19,757 nt of DNA, from contig QNFN01000002.1 of assembly GCA_003645555.1 (NCBI GenBank), positions 1 through 19,757 of the forward strand. Reading direction: 5' to 3'. Position numbers and translations under genes: made by a program. The stretch comes from Gammaproteobacteria bacterium. GTDB lineage: Bacteria > Pseudomonadota > Gammaproteobacteria > QNFN01. Below, one piece after another: positions 7,627 through 16,020 of the stretch. Within the stretch, counting starts at the first letter, position 1. The number at the start of each line of letters is the position of its first letter. The notes below the pieces were generated by a model that saw only the letters and a list, made by a program, of their open reading frames with translations, searched no databases and was not told where the DNA came from.

Positions 7627-8352
7627 TCAGATGTACTGGCCGCTATCGACCTTGATCACTTCGCCGGTGATCATGCGCGCCGCGTCCGACAGCAGGAACA
7701 GCACCGTATGGGCGATGTCGCCTGGATCGGCTAGTCGTTTCAATGCGGTCTCGGCGAGCGCCGCATCGAGGATCTCCTGCGGCAGTGTCGTCGCCATCTC
7801 GGTCATCACCATGCCGGGTGCGACGGCGTTGACCGTCACCCCCTTGGGACCGAGTTCCTTGGCAGCGGTCTTGGTCAAACCGACCAGGCCGGCCTTGGCA
7901 GCACTGTAATTGGCCTGGCCGAACTTGCCGCGCAGGCCATTGATCGAGGTGATGTTGACGATCCGTCCGTGGCCTGCGGCACGCATGCGTGGCGCCAGCG
8001 CACGTAGCGTGTTGAAGGCGCCGGTCAGGTTGACCGACAACACCACCTGCCACTCCTCGTCGCTCATCTTGATCAGACTGCGGTCGCGGGTGATGCCGGC
8101 ATTGTTGACCAGCAGGGTCGTATTTTCCGGTAATTTCGCGACGGCTGCCGCGACACTGGCGGCGTCACTGACGTCGACCTCATGGCAGATGAACGGCGCG
8201 TCCCTGTCCGGCGCACCGACATCGAAAGCGTGGACCTCGGCCCCGGCCGCGACCAGCGCCTCGGCAATGGCCCGGCCGATGCCTCGATTGCCACCGGTGA
8301 CTACGGCGGCACGGCCATGGAAATCCCACGTCGGTACGGCGTGTTCTTCCAT
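7627..8352 (-). CDS. SDR-family dehydrogenase, probable 3-hydroxyacyl-CoA/3-oxoacyl-CoA oxidoreductase
   Basis: 241-aa classical short-chain dehydrogenase. TGGNRGIG (19-26) binds the dinucleotide, NNAG is at 83-86, and the catalytic S136, Y149 and K153 (YSAAK) are all present. It resembles FabG/PhaB-type enzymes acting on 3-hydroxyacyl thioesters. Placed between the reductase genes and gcdH, it is a candidate for oxidising 3-hydroxypimelyl-CoA or another pathway hydroxyacyl-CoA; this substrate is inferred from position. Start: I chose ATG 8352 (8 bp after the preceding stop). An in-frame TTG at 8364 overlapping that stop would add four residues; neither has a good Shine-Dalgarno, so the start is uncertain. 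The presence of GxxGIG with no downstream acidic-residue check means NAD versus NADP preference is not decided. Confidence 0.88.
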   Translation of the reverse strand: MEEHAVPTWDFHGRAAVVTGGNRGIGRAIAEALVAAGAEVHAFDVGAPDRDAPFICHEVDVSDAASVAAAVAKLPENTTLLVNNAGITRDRSLIKMSDEEWQVVLSVNLTGAFNTLRALAPRMRAAGHGRIVNITSINGLRGKFGQANYSAAKAGLVGLTKTAAKELGPKGVTVNAVAPGMVMTEMATTLPQEILDAALAETALKRLADPGDIAHTVLFLLSDAARMITGEVIKVDSGQYI

Positions 8353-8360
8353 GCCCAGCG

Positions 8361-8906
8361 TCAACCGAGCGGACGGCTGAAGGCCAGCCGCTGCACCGGG
8401 TGAAATCCCGACCGCTGCAGGAAGCGCAACAGGCCGAAGTTATCCCAGTAGACCATGGTGCGTACGGTCTCGACCCGCAACGAGGCCAGGTTGGCCAGCA
8501 GTTGCGACACCAGCGCGGCACCAATGTGGCGCCCGTGGAACGACGGGTTGACCCCGATGGTGTCGATCACCGCCGTGGTCGCGGTCTGGCCGAACTCGCC
8601 GTAATCGACCCGCGCCATGATGAAACCGACCACCAGGCCGTCGTCCTCGGCGACCAGCGACAGGCGGATACCCGATTGCTGCAGGGCTTCATCGACCTTG
8701 CGCCGGTAGTAACCGGTGCGGTCGCGGCCGGTGACGTGCTTGTCGATACGCACCAGCGCCGCAAGGTCGGCGGCCTCGAGACTGCGCACCATCACCTCGT
8801 CGCGCGACAGTGCCTCGAAGTCGTCGGCATTCGGATCGCTGTAGTCGGGATCTTGGGAGAACTGGTTGACCAGTTGCTGGGTCGTCGGATGCGATGAGTT
8901 GCTCAT
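8361..8906 (-). CDS. GNAT-family N-acetyltransferase (first of a pair in the genome order)
   Basis: 181-aa protein with an N-terminal 35-residue polar tail and a GNAT domain from about residue 38 (VMVRSLEAADLAALVRID) to the C-terminus. The acetyl-CoA pyrophosphate loop lies at about 118-131 (VNPSFHGRHIGAAL), and the late motif FLQRSGFHPVQRL is also typical. Start ATG 8906 is preceded by a G-rich Shine-Dalgarno (GGGGGCAGG) and lies 13 bp after the other GNAT gene; extension to 9077 would overlap that gene and is rejected. Its target is unknown. GNAT lysine acetyltransferases are known to silence aromatic and fatty acyl-CoA ligases in Rhodopseudomonas (Pat, KatA acting on BadA), so a regulatory role towards a ligase is plausible but not shown. 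Confidence 0.87.
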   Translation of the reverse strand: MSNSSHPTTQQLVNQFSQDPDYSDPNADDFEALSRDEVMVRSLEAADLAALVRIDKHVTGRDRTGYYRRKVDEALQQSGIRLSLVAEDDGLVVGFIMARVDYGEFGQTATTAVIDTIGVNPSFHGRHIGAALVSQLLANLASLRVETVRTMVYWDNFGLLRFLQRSGFHPVQRLAFSRPLG

Positions 8907-8919
8907 ACCTGCCCCCTGC

Positions 8920-9384
8920 TCAGAACTGGCCGCTGGCCGCTTCGCGCTCGAGCACGAGGCGAGGCGCCAGGGAAAAACCGACCGCCGCGAAAAAACCGAG
9001 CAACTCGGTTTCGTCCCAACCGGCCTGGGTCTGGATTTCGGATGCACCGCGTTCCTTGGCGCCGGCGCACAGCCCATCCATCAGCACGTGGCCGATGCCG
9101 GCGGCCTTGCGTTCCGGATCGACGGTCAGGGCGTCGAGGACCGCGACCGTCTCGGCACCACCAAACTCGCCATTGAGGATGTGGGCCAGCCCGAAGCCGA
9201 CGATGGCGTCACCGTCGCAGGCCGCGAGGGCGACAAAGGTACGCTCGTCGCGGGCCAGCGCCTTGATCCACTTTTCGAAGAAGCCGCGGCGCGAGACCTG
9301 GCTCACGCGGCGGTCGAGGGCCACCACCGCGTCGAGGTCGTCGACCTGCAACGGGCGCAGCGATACGGATGTTTGTTCGGCCAT
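8920..9384 (-). CDS. GNAT-family N-acetyltransferase (second of the pair)
   Basis: 154-aa single-domain GNAT protein. It opens with SLRPLQVDDLDAVVALDRRV, has the central strand and loop LDALTVDPERKAAGIGHVLMDGL around 83-105 (the variant Q/RxxGxG acetyl-CoA loop reads KAAGIG), and ends with ELLGFFAAVGFSLAPRLVLE, the usual C-terminal GNAT motif. It is clearly related in layout to the neighbouring GNAT (both carry an L-x-x-x-D-L-x-A-x-V/L opening and GEFG before the loop), pointing to a duplicated or heterodimeric pair. It follows bcrD after 33 bp and precedes its partner by 13 bp, so both are cotranscribed with the reductase. Function unknown. Confidence 0.87.
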   Translation of the reverse strand: MAEQTSVSLRPLQVDDLDAVVALDRRVSQVSRRGFFEKWIKALARDERTFVALAACDGDAIVGFGLAHILNGEFGGAETVAVLDALTVDPERKAAGIGHVLMDGLCAGAKERGASEIQTQAGWDETELLGFFAAVGFSLAPRLVLEREAASGQF

Positions 9385-9417
9385 GATTTCCCCTTGTAGG
9401 TGTCCGCTCCGTCGGCC

Positions 9418-10260
9418 TCAGGAGGCCTTGGCAAGACCACCCTGCTGCTGCAGTTTCTCGTGACGGAATGCGCCCCAGATCGCCGCGCCGATGGCGCCAG
9501 CATAGATCGAGTCGTCGTGGCCCATCGCGTTGAGCTTGAGCTTTTGCTTGACGAGCGACTCATTGAGCGCAGCGACCAGCCCCTCGTCAAGCGCCAGGCC
9601 GCCGGTCATCAGCGTAACCCCTTCGCCAGCCTTGATCACCTTGAGCAGCTTGGCCAGGCGCCCGGCCATCGACAAGTGAATACCCTTGAGGATGTTCGGT
9701 GCCGAGATGCCGCGCGAGACCATGTTGATGACGTCGGTCTCGGCCAGCACTGCGCAGATGCTCGACACCACTTCCGGGTCGTCGGCCTGCTTCGACAGCG
9801 GACCGATCTCCTCCTGGGCGATACCGAGGTAGCGGGCGATGTTCTCGAGGAACTGCCCCGAGCCCGACGCGCACTGGCTGGTCATGCGGTACGAGAGCAC
9901 CTTGCCACGCTCGTCGACCTTGATCGCCTTGCCGTTCAGCGCCCCGATGTCGAGCACCGAACGCGCTTCCGGATTCAGGAAGACAGCCCCGCGTGCGTGG
10001 GTGGTCATCGAGAAAAAGTGGCCAGTCGAGAACTTGATGTTCTCGCCGTCGCCGGTGGTGGCGATGTAGTCGAAGTCGCTCTCGGCCATCCCCTCCTTCT
10101 CGATCAGCTCCTCGAAGGCACGGCGTGCCAGCTGCAGCGGGTCGCGGTTACGGATGCGGTCAACACGCTTGGCGAGCCACTCAATATTGTCGCCCTCGAT
10201 CCTGAACAGCGCAGTCTTGACCGCACCGGTACCCAGATCAATACCTGCCGTGATAGCCAT
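9418..10260 (-). CDS. bcrD: Benzoyl-CoA reductase subunit D (ATPase/activator subunit)
   Basis: 280-aa ASKHA-fold ATPase subunit of the class I benzoyl-CoA reductase, which together with BcrA couples ATP hydrolysis to electron transfer from ferredoxin. The phosphate-binding loop is GIDLGTGAVKTALF (6-19). C130 in SQCASGSGQF and C169 in SSICAVL have a spacing of 39 residues, the same as between the cluster-ligating C127 and C166 of the 2-hydroxyglutaryl-CoA dehydratase activator HgdC, so they should hold half of the [4Fe-4S] cluster shared with BcrA. VLDIGALNGKAIKV near 102-115 is the second nucleotide segment. The ATG lies one base after the bcrA stop. Length matches the Thauera subunit. Confidence 0.97.
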   Translation of the reverse strand: MAITAGIDLGTGAVKTALFRIEGDNIEWLAKRVDRIRNRDPLQLARRAFEELIEKEGMAESDFDYIATTGDGENIKFSTGHFFSMTTHARGAVFLNPEARSVLDIGALNGKAIKVDERGKVLSYRMTSQCASGSGQFLENIARYLGIAQEEIGPLSKQADDPEVVSSICAVLAETDVINMVSRGISAPNILKGIHLSMAGRLAKLLKVIKAGEGVTLMTGGLALDEGLVAALNESLVKQKLKLNAMGHDDSIYAGAIGAAIWGAFRHEKLQQQGGLAKAS

Positions 10261-10261
10261 A

Positions 10262-11584
10262 TCAAGCTGCCTCCATCACCGCGCGCCGGGCGAACTCTGC
10301 GCCGCCCAGTGCCCCGGTGTAAATCGAGTTGGGATTAATATTCAGCGTGCGCTCACCGTAGTTCTCCTCGACCAGCTTGCGCAGTTCCTTGACGGCAGCC
10401 TCGTTCTTGGCAACGCCGCCAGTGAAGGTGAATTCGTCCTCCACCCCGCCGGAGCGTGACAGGATCGACATCGCCCGCAGGATGATGGCGCGGTGCAGTC
10501 CGGCCATGATGTCCTCGCGTTTCTCGCCGAGGGAGAGCCGGTCGCGCAACTCGGCGCCGGCGAACACCGTGCAGGTCGAGTTGATGCGCACGTTCTTGGT
10601 CGACTTCATCGCCAGCGGGCCGAGCTCGTGCAGGCCGAGGTTCATCTCGTCGGCGATGTAGCCGAGGTAGCGGCCGCAGCCGGCGGCGCAGCGGTCGTTC
10701 ATCTGGAAGTTGACGACAATGCCGGTGTCATCGACCTGGATACCCTTGGTGTCCTGGCCACCGATATCGAGCACGGTACGCGTGTTCGGGTACATCAGGT
10801 GGGCACCGAGACCGTGGCAGAGGATCTCCGAGCGGATGTGCTCCTTCGGGAACGGCAGTCGCACGCGACCGTAACCGGTGCCGACGACGTAGGTCTCCTC
10901 GATTTCGACATCCAGCGCCGTCTTGATCGGCGCGGCGACCGAGTCCTCGTCGGCCTTGAAGTCGTGGCCTTCCTCGGTCATCACGCGGTGCAGGGCGCGC
11001 GGAAACTTGCCGATCATGTCGCCAGCCGGCGGGCGGTTCTCGACCTCGATGATCGACTTGTCGTAGACATTGAGCATGGCGTCGAACGGTAACCCGGACT
11101 CCTCGGCCACCGCCTCGGCGAGCTGCATGTACTGCGAGCCGGCGAGGTCACGGAAGAAGTCCGACTTGCGCTCGACCCCCGGGGCGTAGAGTCCATGCAC
11201 CTTCTCGCGCAGCCGAACGAAAGTTTCGTCGATCGACTCGGCGAGCGCCTTGCGGATCTTGGCGAAGCGCAGGTCCTCGCCGTTCTTCAGGCAGGTATCC
11301 TGCAGGTCCTGCAACTGCTCGAGGAACTGCTCGAGGCGGAAGTTGCGCTCCAGCCCTTCGATCAGCTCGTCGACCTTGCCTTCCAGCCCGGCGACTCCGG
11401 CGAGTCCGCGCCGGAACAGCGTCAGGCGCGTGTCGATGAACGCCTCCTGCTTGGCCACGGCGCTGGCGGTGTCGTAGTTCGAGCGCGAGTTGGTGATGCC
11501 GTGCCCGAGCTGGGCCCCTGTCTCGTCCATGACCACCGCCTTGGTGGTGGTCGAGCCGAGATCAATGCCAATAAAACATTTCAT
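10262..11584 (-). CDS. bcrA: Benzoyl-CoA reductase subunit A (ATPase/activator subunit)
   Basis: 440-aa larger ATPase subunit. It begins with the phosphate loop [15 protein letters not shown] (6-20), has a long middle insertion (about 30-230) not found in BcrD, the second nucleotide motif [14 protein letters not shown] (271-284), and cluster cysteines C299 (DRCAAGCG) and C338 (NSTCTVF), again 39 residues apart as in BcrD and HgdC. C303 is an extra cysteine in the loop. The C-terminal GGVAKNEA and GALGGAEFA segments are typical of the fold. GAGGAG overlaps the bcrB stop and lies 7 nt before the ATG, so translation is coupled; gap 11 bp. Works with BcrD as the electron activase of the complex in the cytosol. 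Confidence 0.97.
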   Translation of the reverse strand: MKCFIGIDLGSTTTKAVVMDETGAQLGHGITNSRSNYDTASAVAKQEAFIDTRLTLFRRGLAGVAGLEGKVDELIEGLERNFRLEQFLEQLQDLQDTCLKNGEDLRFAKIRKALAESIDETFVRLREKVHGLYAPGVERKSDFFRDLAGSQYMQLAEAVAEESGLPFDAMLNVYDKSIIEVENRPPAGDMIGKFPRALHRVMTEEGHDFKADEDSVAAPIKTALDVEIEETYVVGTGYGRVRLPFPKEHIRSEILCHGLGAHLMYPNTRTVLDIGGQDTKGIQVDDTGIVVNFQMNDRCAAGCGRYLGYIADEMNLGLHELGPLAMKSTKNVRINSTCTVFAGAELRDRLSLGEKREDIMAGLHRAIILRAMSILSRSGGVEDEFTFTGGVAKNEAAVKELRKLVEENYGERTLNINPNSIYTGALGGAEFARRAVMEAA

Positions 11585-11595
11585 ATTCGGACTCC

Positions 11596-12894
11596 TCAGG
11601 CCGCGATCGGCTTGCTGCCGCCGCGCCGCTGCTCGATCATCTGGAAGTAGCTCTCGAGCCGGTTCTTGACGTTGGCGTGCGAGAAGTAGCGCGGATCGAC
11701 CAGGTCGGTCTCGATGAAGGCGCCGGGTTTGCCGGTGCGCTTTTCGATTTCGCGCATCATCAGCAGCTCGCCGGCGGCGAAGCTGTTGCAGCTCTTGATC
11801 GAGTTGGTCAGGAAACCATCGGCCTCGTACTCGTTCATGTACTGCTCGATCAGGTCGACCCGCTGCGGCATGTTGTTGTTGGTGTAACAGCCCAAACAGT
11901 ACTCGGCGAGCGACTCGAGCGGGTTGTCCGGACTGTGACGGAAGCCCTGGTCGTAGAGACCGCCGACCTTGGAGTAGGTGCTGGCGACCACCACCGCGCC
12001 TTCATCGTAGAACAGTTTCCAGAACTCGCGGAAACTGGTCCAGTTGGGCGGTCCCTCGACCACCAGCCGGTAGCGCTGGTCGGTCTGCTCACCCTCGGGG
12101 GTGATCGGTCCCTGGCCCTTGTCGATGCGCGCCTGGATCTCCTTGCGCAGCACCTTATAGTAGTCGACCGCCTGCTGGGTGCCGCGGAATGCGGTGAAAA
12201 TCGGACCCATGTAGTAGACCGCACCGAAGTAGGCGTCGATCGGGCTCGGCTTGTGCTTGGCCGACTCGAGCACCCAGACCAGGTCGTCCTCGGCCTGCGC
12301 CGAGCGCTTCATCATCTCGCGCAGCCGGTCGATGTCGAACTTGACCCCGGAGACCTCCTCGAGGCCCGGGATGACGACTTCCTTGAGCTGCTTGACGACG
12401 TACTCGACCATGTTGCGGGTGATCTTGCCATCGCCCTGGTAGGGCACCTGCAGCATCAGCGTCGGGCAGTGGTACTCGTGGCGCAGCAGCTCGAACCACT
12501 TCATGAACGTGTAGCAGCCGGTGTAGGAGAGCAGCAGCACGTCGGGACGCGGCATCGGCTTGCCGTTGGGCGCGATGTTGCCCTGGCTCATCATGCCGAT
12601 GTCGGACTTGACGTAGGTGCAGACGTCCTCCGAGTGGCCCGACTTCTCGGCGTCCATGATCATGCCGCCGCTCTTCTTGCGCATGCCGTTGTTGATCGCG
12701 TTGATCTCGGGCAGGTTGTTGACCAGGTCGAAGCAGCGGATCAACTCGTTGAGGTTGCCGGGAACGAAGGTGCTGACCACCTTCTTCCCGGTCTCGCCGG
12801 ACGAGGTGAGCGCATCGTAATTGCTGGCGATGAGCTCCTTCTGCATGATCATCGACGGCTCTTTGATAACCTCGGTCTGTGCTTGGTTGCTCAT
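11596..12894 (-). CDS. bcrB: Benzoyl-CoA reductase subunit B (substrate-reducing subunit)
   Basis: 432-aa HgdB-family subunit that, with BcrC, carries [4Fe-4S] clusters and reduces benzoyl-CoA to cyclohexa-1,5-diene-1-carbonyl-CoA. Candidate cluster or active-site cysteines are C92 (EDVCTYV), C127 (SYTGCYTF), C333 and C336 ([14 protein letters not shown]), and C369 (NSIKSCNSF). The segments [20 protein letters not shown] and [13 protein letters not shown] read as those of known BcrB/BzdO/FldC-type subunits. Full length for the family. The ATG lies 4 bp after the bcrC stop. In known class I enzymes B and C form one catalytic module and A and D the other; the gene order here (C-B-A-D) matches. 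Confidence 0.97.
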   Translation of the reverse strand: MSNQAQTEVIKEPSMIMQKELIASNYDALTSSGETGKKVVSTFVPGNLNELIRCFDLVNNLPEINAINNGMRKKSGGMIMDAEKSGHSEDVCTYVKSDIGMMSQGNIAPNGKPMPRPDVLLLSYTGCYTFMKWFELLRHEYHCPTLMLQVPYQGDGKITRNMVEYVVKQLKEVVIPGLEEVSGVKFDIDRLREMMKRSAQAEDDLVWVLESAKHKPSPIDAYFGAVYYMGPIFTAFRGTQQAVDYYKVLRKEIQARIDKGQGPITPEGEQTDQRYRLVVEGPPNWTSFREFWKLFYDEGAVVVASTYSKVGGLYDQGFRHSPDNPLESLAEYCLGCYTNNNMPQRVDLIEQYMNEYEADGFLTNSIKSCNSFAAGELLMMREIEKRTGKPGAFIETDLVDPRYFSHANVKNRLESYFQMIEQRRGGSKPIAA

Positions 12895-12898
12895 GATC

Positions 12899-14059
12899 TC
12901 AGCTCCACAGCTTGATTGAATCGGCGAAGGTGCCGGCTTGTTCGCGTATCGGCGCCATCTGCCCGGAGTTCTCCGCGTACTTGAACGAGATGTACGGAAC
13001 GTTGTGCTCGGAGATCTTGTCGGCGAGCATCGGCCGCCACAGCAGCGCCGGATCGCAGAAGCTCGGTGCGGCGAAGATCACCCCTTCGGCGCGGTTCTCG
13101 CGGATCGACTCGAGCAGCTGCTTGCCGACGTCCTCCTCGGTCTCGGCATACTTCGCGGCGGTGTCGGCCGAATGGTGGAGGAATGCCGAGGCGAGCGCCT
13201 GGAAGGGGTTGATGTCGGTCGGCACATCCTCCTTCAGCCAGCGGTTCACCTGGATGTAGTCGTCATCGACGATGTAGCAGCCTGACATCTCGATCGACTT
13301 GATCAGGTTCAGCGGCGGCTGCTCGCAGAACGAACCGTTGATGATGACCCGGCAGTTGTCGCGCTTCGGCTTGTCCTCGATGGCCACGGCCTCCAGGTAC
13401 TCGCGCAGCATGTCGCTGTGCTCCTCGACCGGCAGCACCATCCCGGCACGGGCCAGCAGGTAGAGCTCGGCGGTCGGGATCTTCCAGGGCTCGGCGGAAC
13501 GCTGCTTGTAGATCTCGCGGATCAGCGCACGGTTCTCGTTGTAGACCTTGATCGAGTTGCGCAGGTCGTCGTCGCTGACCTTGCGTCCGGAGAGCTCTTC
13601 GAGCCCTTCGAGCAGTTCGCGCATTTCCTGCTGGTAGAAGAGGCCACCGATGTCGTCCTTGTAGTTCTGCGGCACGTCGATGTAGCGGACATAGGTGTCC
13701 GGGAACATCAGCTTCCACATGCCCGACAGGTTGCGGATGACATCGCAGATGCTCGGGAAAAGCATGCCGTCGACGAAATCGAGCCGCTTGGCGATGCCCA
13801 GCTCGATGGTCGAGCGCGGAATGCGGCAGATGTAACTCTGGTAGTAGGCGTCGCCGTGGATCACCTCCATCTGGTCGCCACCACCCATGATGCCCAGCGG
13901 CAGCATCCCGGCGGCGTGAATCAGTTCTACCGGAACATAGACCGGCATGTAGCCGATCACCTTGCGGCCCGGATCGGCGGCCTTCCATTCGCGCGAGGCG
14001 CTGAAATGGAGGTCCTCGTAGAGCGCCTCGCAGCGCTTGATGATGTCAGCGGTACTCAT
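12899..14059 (-). CDS. bcrC: Benzoyl-CoA reductase subunit C (substrate-reducing subunit)
   Basis: 386-aa HgdB-family partner of BcrB. The N-terminal GRKVIGYMPVYVPVELIHAAG (31-51) and the GGGDQMEVIHGDAYYQSYICRIPRS region are characteristic. Cysteines C78, C105 (FPSICDV), C245 (GSFCEQPP), C261 and C335 (PSFCDPALLWRP) include the likely cluster ligands; the FCDPALLW motif is a hallmark of the superfamily. Start: ATG 14059, 2 bp after the dch stop and 10 nt after GGAGG. A TTG at 14065 in frame overlaps the dch stop but sits only 4 nt from the Shine-Dalgarno, so ATG is preferred. 386 aa matches the size of the Thauera subunit. Confidence 0.96.
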   Translation of the reverse strand: MSTADIIKRCEALYEDLHFSASREWKAADPGRKVIGYMPVYVPVELIHAAGMLPLGIMGGGDQMEVIHGDAYYQSYICRIPRSTIELGIAKRLDFVDGMLFPSICDVIRNLSGMWKLMFPDTYVRYIDVPQNYKDDIGGLFYQQEMRELLEGLEELSGRKVSDDDLRNSIKVYNENRALIREIYKQRSAEPWKIPTAELYLLARAGMVLPVEEHSDMLREYLEAVAIEDKPKRDNCRVIINGSFCEQPPLNLIKSIEMSGCYIVDDDYIQVNRWLKEDVPTDINPFQALASAFLHHSADTAAKYAETEEDVGKQLLESIRENRAEGVIFAAPSFCDPALLWRPMLADKISEHNVPYISFKYAENSGQMAPIREQAGTFADSIKLWS

Positions 14060-14061
14060 GC

Positions 14062-14832
14062 TCAACGGTCCTCCCAGTTCGCGGGGCGCTTCTCAATGAA
14101 CGCCACCAGGCCTTCGGTGGCGTCATGCGTCGCCATCAGGCCATCGAGATAAAGCGTTTCGACCTCGGCCAGCTTGGCCTTGATCCGCCTGGCGGCGTCT
14201 CCATGTGCCGCCTGCACAGCGAAACGCAGGCTGCTCGCGCTGTGCGGCGCGAGGTGGGTATCGAAATAATCCAGGGCGGCGGCCTCGGGGTCGTCGACAG
14301 CGGCATTGGCCAGGCCGATCCGGGCCGCCTCGGCACCGCCGACCGAACGGCCGGAAAAGAGCATATCTTCGGCATGCACGCGCCCGACCCGTTCCGGCAG
14401 CAGGCAGGAGGCGGCCGGGGCAAATACCCCGATACGAATCTCCGGCTGGCCGAGGGCGGAATCCGGGGAGACGAACATCAGGTGCCCGGCGGCAGCCACC
14501 TCGAGCCCACCACCGAGGCACTGGCCGCGTACCGCGACCAGTATCGGTACCGGGAAATCGACCATCCGGGCGACCAGGGCGTGCAGGCCGCGCAACATGT
14601 CGGCACACTGCTCCGGCAGGTGCTCCTCGACGCTGGCGCCAAAGCTGAAGTGCGGCCCCACGTGGTCGAGCAACACGCCATGCAGATCGGCGCTGTCGCG
14701 TGCCTCGGTCAGTGCGGCATCGAGCGCGGCGATCATGGCCGCATCGATGATGTTGGCCTTCGGACGGTCCAGGCGCAGACGTAGCAGCTTGCCGTCACGC
14801 TCACGCCAAACCTTCAGTGGGCTATCACTCAT
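14062..14832 (-). CDS. dch: Cyclohexa-1,5-diene-1-carbonyl-CoA hydratase
   Basis: 256-aa enoyl-CoA hydratase/crotonase-family enzyme that adds water to the dienoyl-CoA made by the reductase, giving 6-hydroxycyclohex-1-ene-1-carbonyl-CoA. The crotonase oxyanion-hole segments are HFSFGASVEEHLP (61-73) and the glycine-rich QCLGGGLEVAAAGH (104-117), followed by GQPEIRIGVFAPAAS (128-142). The HFSFGASVEEH variant is the one I associate with Dch rather than general hydratases. The ATG lies 4 bp after the oah stop, with the Shine-Dalgarno overlapping that stop. Position directly before bcrC is conserved in Thauera-type clusters. Confidence 0.95.
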   Translation of the reverse strand: MSDSPLKVWRERDGKLLRLRLDRPKANIIDAAMIAALDAALTEARDSADLHGVLLDHVGPHFSFGASVEEHLPEQCADMLRGLHALVARMVDFPVPILVAVRGQCLGGGLEVAAAGHLMFVSPDSALGQPEIRIGVFAPAASCLLPERVGRVHAEDMLFSGRSVGGAEAARIGLANAAVDDPEAAALDYFDTHLAPHSASSLRFAVQAAHGDAARRIKAKLAEVETLYLDGLMATHDATEGLVAFIEKRPANWEDR

Positions 14833-14836
14833 CGCC

Positions 14837-15985
14837 TCAGTCCTGTGCCTTCGGAATCAGGCTCTCGACCAACTCTTCACTCCATGGCGCGCCCTTGGCC
14901 AGCGCCTGGCGCAGGGCGACGAAGTCGATTTCACGACCGATCTCGCGATTGCCCTCGTTGAAGGCGCGGAATCCGGTACGTGCCTCGTTCATCATGTTCA
15001 GTGCCAACCAGGCGCGGCTGTTCTCCTTGTTGCGGTTCCAGGCGTCGAGCTTCGGCTTGCGCAGCTCCTCGAGACTCTTGGCCATGCACTCGGGGAAGGT
15101 CTCGATCAGCTTGGCGCACAGTGCCTCGACCGCCTCGTCGAGCAGGCTCAGGTCGATTTCGCCAGACTTGACCTGTTCACGCGCAGCCTTGGCCTCGGCA
15201 CCGCTCTTGAATTCGCCGTGGACAATACGACCGAACTGGTCGAGAAACTGGTCGGTGACCACGCCTGGGTTGGCGACGAACTCGCCGTCGATCTTCAGCG
15301 CCGGGACGATCTGCGAAATTACGCCCAGGCGGTAGGCCTTGTGCGCCGAGAACGGTTCACACAGGGTGCCGGAAACCATCGCCTGCTCGCAGCCGATCAT
15401 CACCGGCAGGAAATCGGTCGCCCCACCGATCGCCGCCGAGCCGTGTTTCGGACCCGCCTGGCCGAAGTTGGCCAGATCCTGGGCGACGGTGAAGTCGGCC
15501 GCCATGCCGATCTCCTGGCCGCCGCCGATGCGCATGCCGTTGACGCGGCAGATCACCGGCTTGTCGCAGCCGAGGATGGCGCTGACCATGTCGTTGAACA
15601 GCCGCATGTACTGGCGGTATTCCTGCGGATTGCCAGCGTAGTACTCAGCATATTCCTTGGTGTTGCCGCCGGTGCAGAACGCCTTGTCGCCGACCGCGGT
15701 GAAGACCACGGCGTTGATTGCGCGGTCGACCGAGGCACGGCGGAAAGCGAGGATCACCGCCTTGACCATGTCGGTGGTGTAGCTGTTGTACTGCTTGGGG
15801 TTGTTGAGCACGATCCAGGCGTTGTAGAGCCCGTCGGCGACGCTGCCGTCGCGCCGTTTTGCCGGGCGGCGCTCGTAGCGCACCATGCCGTCGCACAGCG
15901 ACTCGATTTCGGCGTCGAGCAGATTGTGGTCGACCAGCGCCTCGGGCGCTGTACGGTCTGCGATGGTCTGTGTGGAGTCGGTCAT
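14837..15985 (-). CDS. oah: 6-Oxocyclohex-1-ene-1-carbonyl-CoA hydrolase (ring-opening)
   Basis: 382-aa crotonase-family enzyme that hydrates 6-oxocyclohex-1-ene-1-carbonyl-CoA and opens the ring hydrolytically to 3-hydroxypimelyl-CoA. It is longer than ordinary hydratases, as Oah proteins are. Distinctive segments are VLNNPKQYNSYTTDMVKAV, FTAVGDKAFCTGGNTKEYAEYYAGNP (the oxyanion-hole loop), and NGMRIGGGQEIGMAADFTVAQDLANFGQAGPKHGS. Together these allow a specific assignment rather than only to the family. The ATG is preceded by AGGACAGGACC. The gene is separated from had by 129 bp carrying a REP-like element and a 14-bp palindrome, the widest gap inside this operon. Confidence 0.96.
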   Translation of the reverse strand: MTDSTQTIADRTAPEALVDHNLLDAEIESLCDGMVRYERRPAKRRDGSVADGLYNAWIVLNNPKQYNSYTTDMVKAVILAFRRASVDRAINAVVFTAVGDKAFCTGGNTKEYAEYYAGNPQEYRQYMRLFNDMVSAILGCDKPVICRVNGMRIGGGQEIGMAADFTVAQDLANFGQAGPKHGSAAIGGATDFLPVMIGCEQAMVSGTLCEPFSAHKAYRLGVISQIVPALKIDGEFVANPGVVTDQFLDQFGRIVHGEFKSGAEAKAAREQVKSGEIDLSLLDEAVEALCAKLIETFPECMAKSLEELRKPKLDAWNRNKENSRAWLALNMMNEARTGFRAFNEGNREIGREIDFVALRQALAKGAPWSEELVESLIPKAQD

Positions 15986-16020
15986 GATCGGTCCTGTCCT
16001 CTGATCAAGTTCGGTGCTTT

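Noticed and set aside
8907..9077. N-terminal extension of the first GNAT up to 9077
   Set aside because: It would overlap the second GNAT gene and encodes a basic, motif-free stretch; ATG 8906 has a G-rich Shine-Dalgarno and a natural 13-bp gap.
11677..12915. 412-codon plus-strand frame opposite bcrB
   Set aside because: Fully antisense to bcrB, low-complexity V/D/L/H-rich composition, no family signature.
14060..14065. TTG start for bcrC overlapping the dch stop
   Set aside because: Only 4 nt from the GGAGG core; ATG 14059 at 10 nt gives the size expected for the family.
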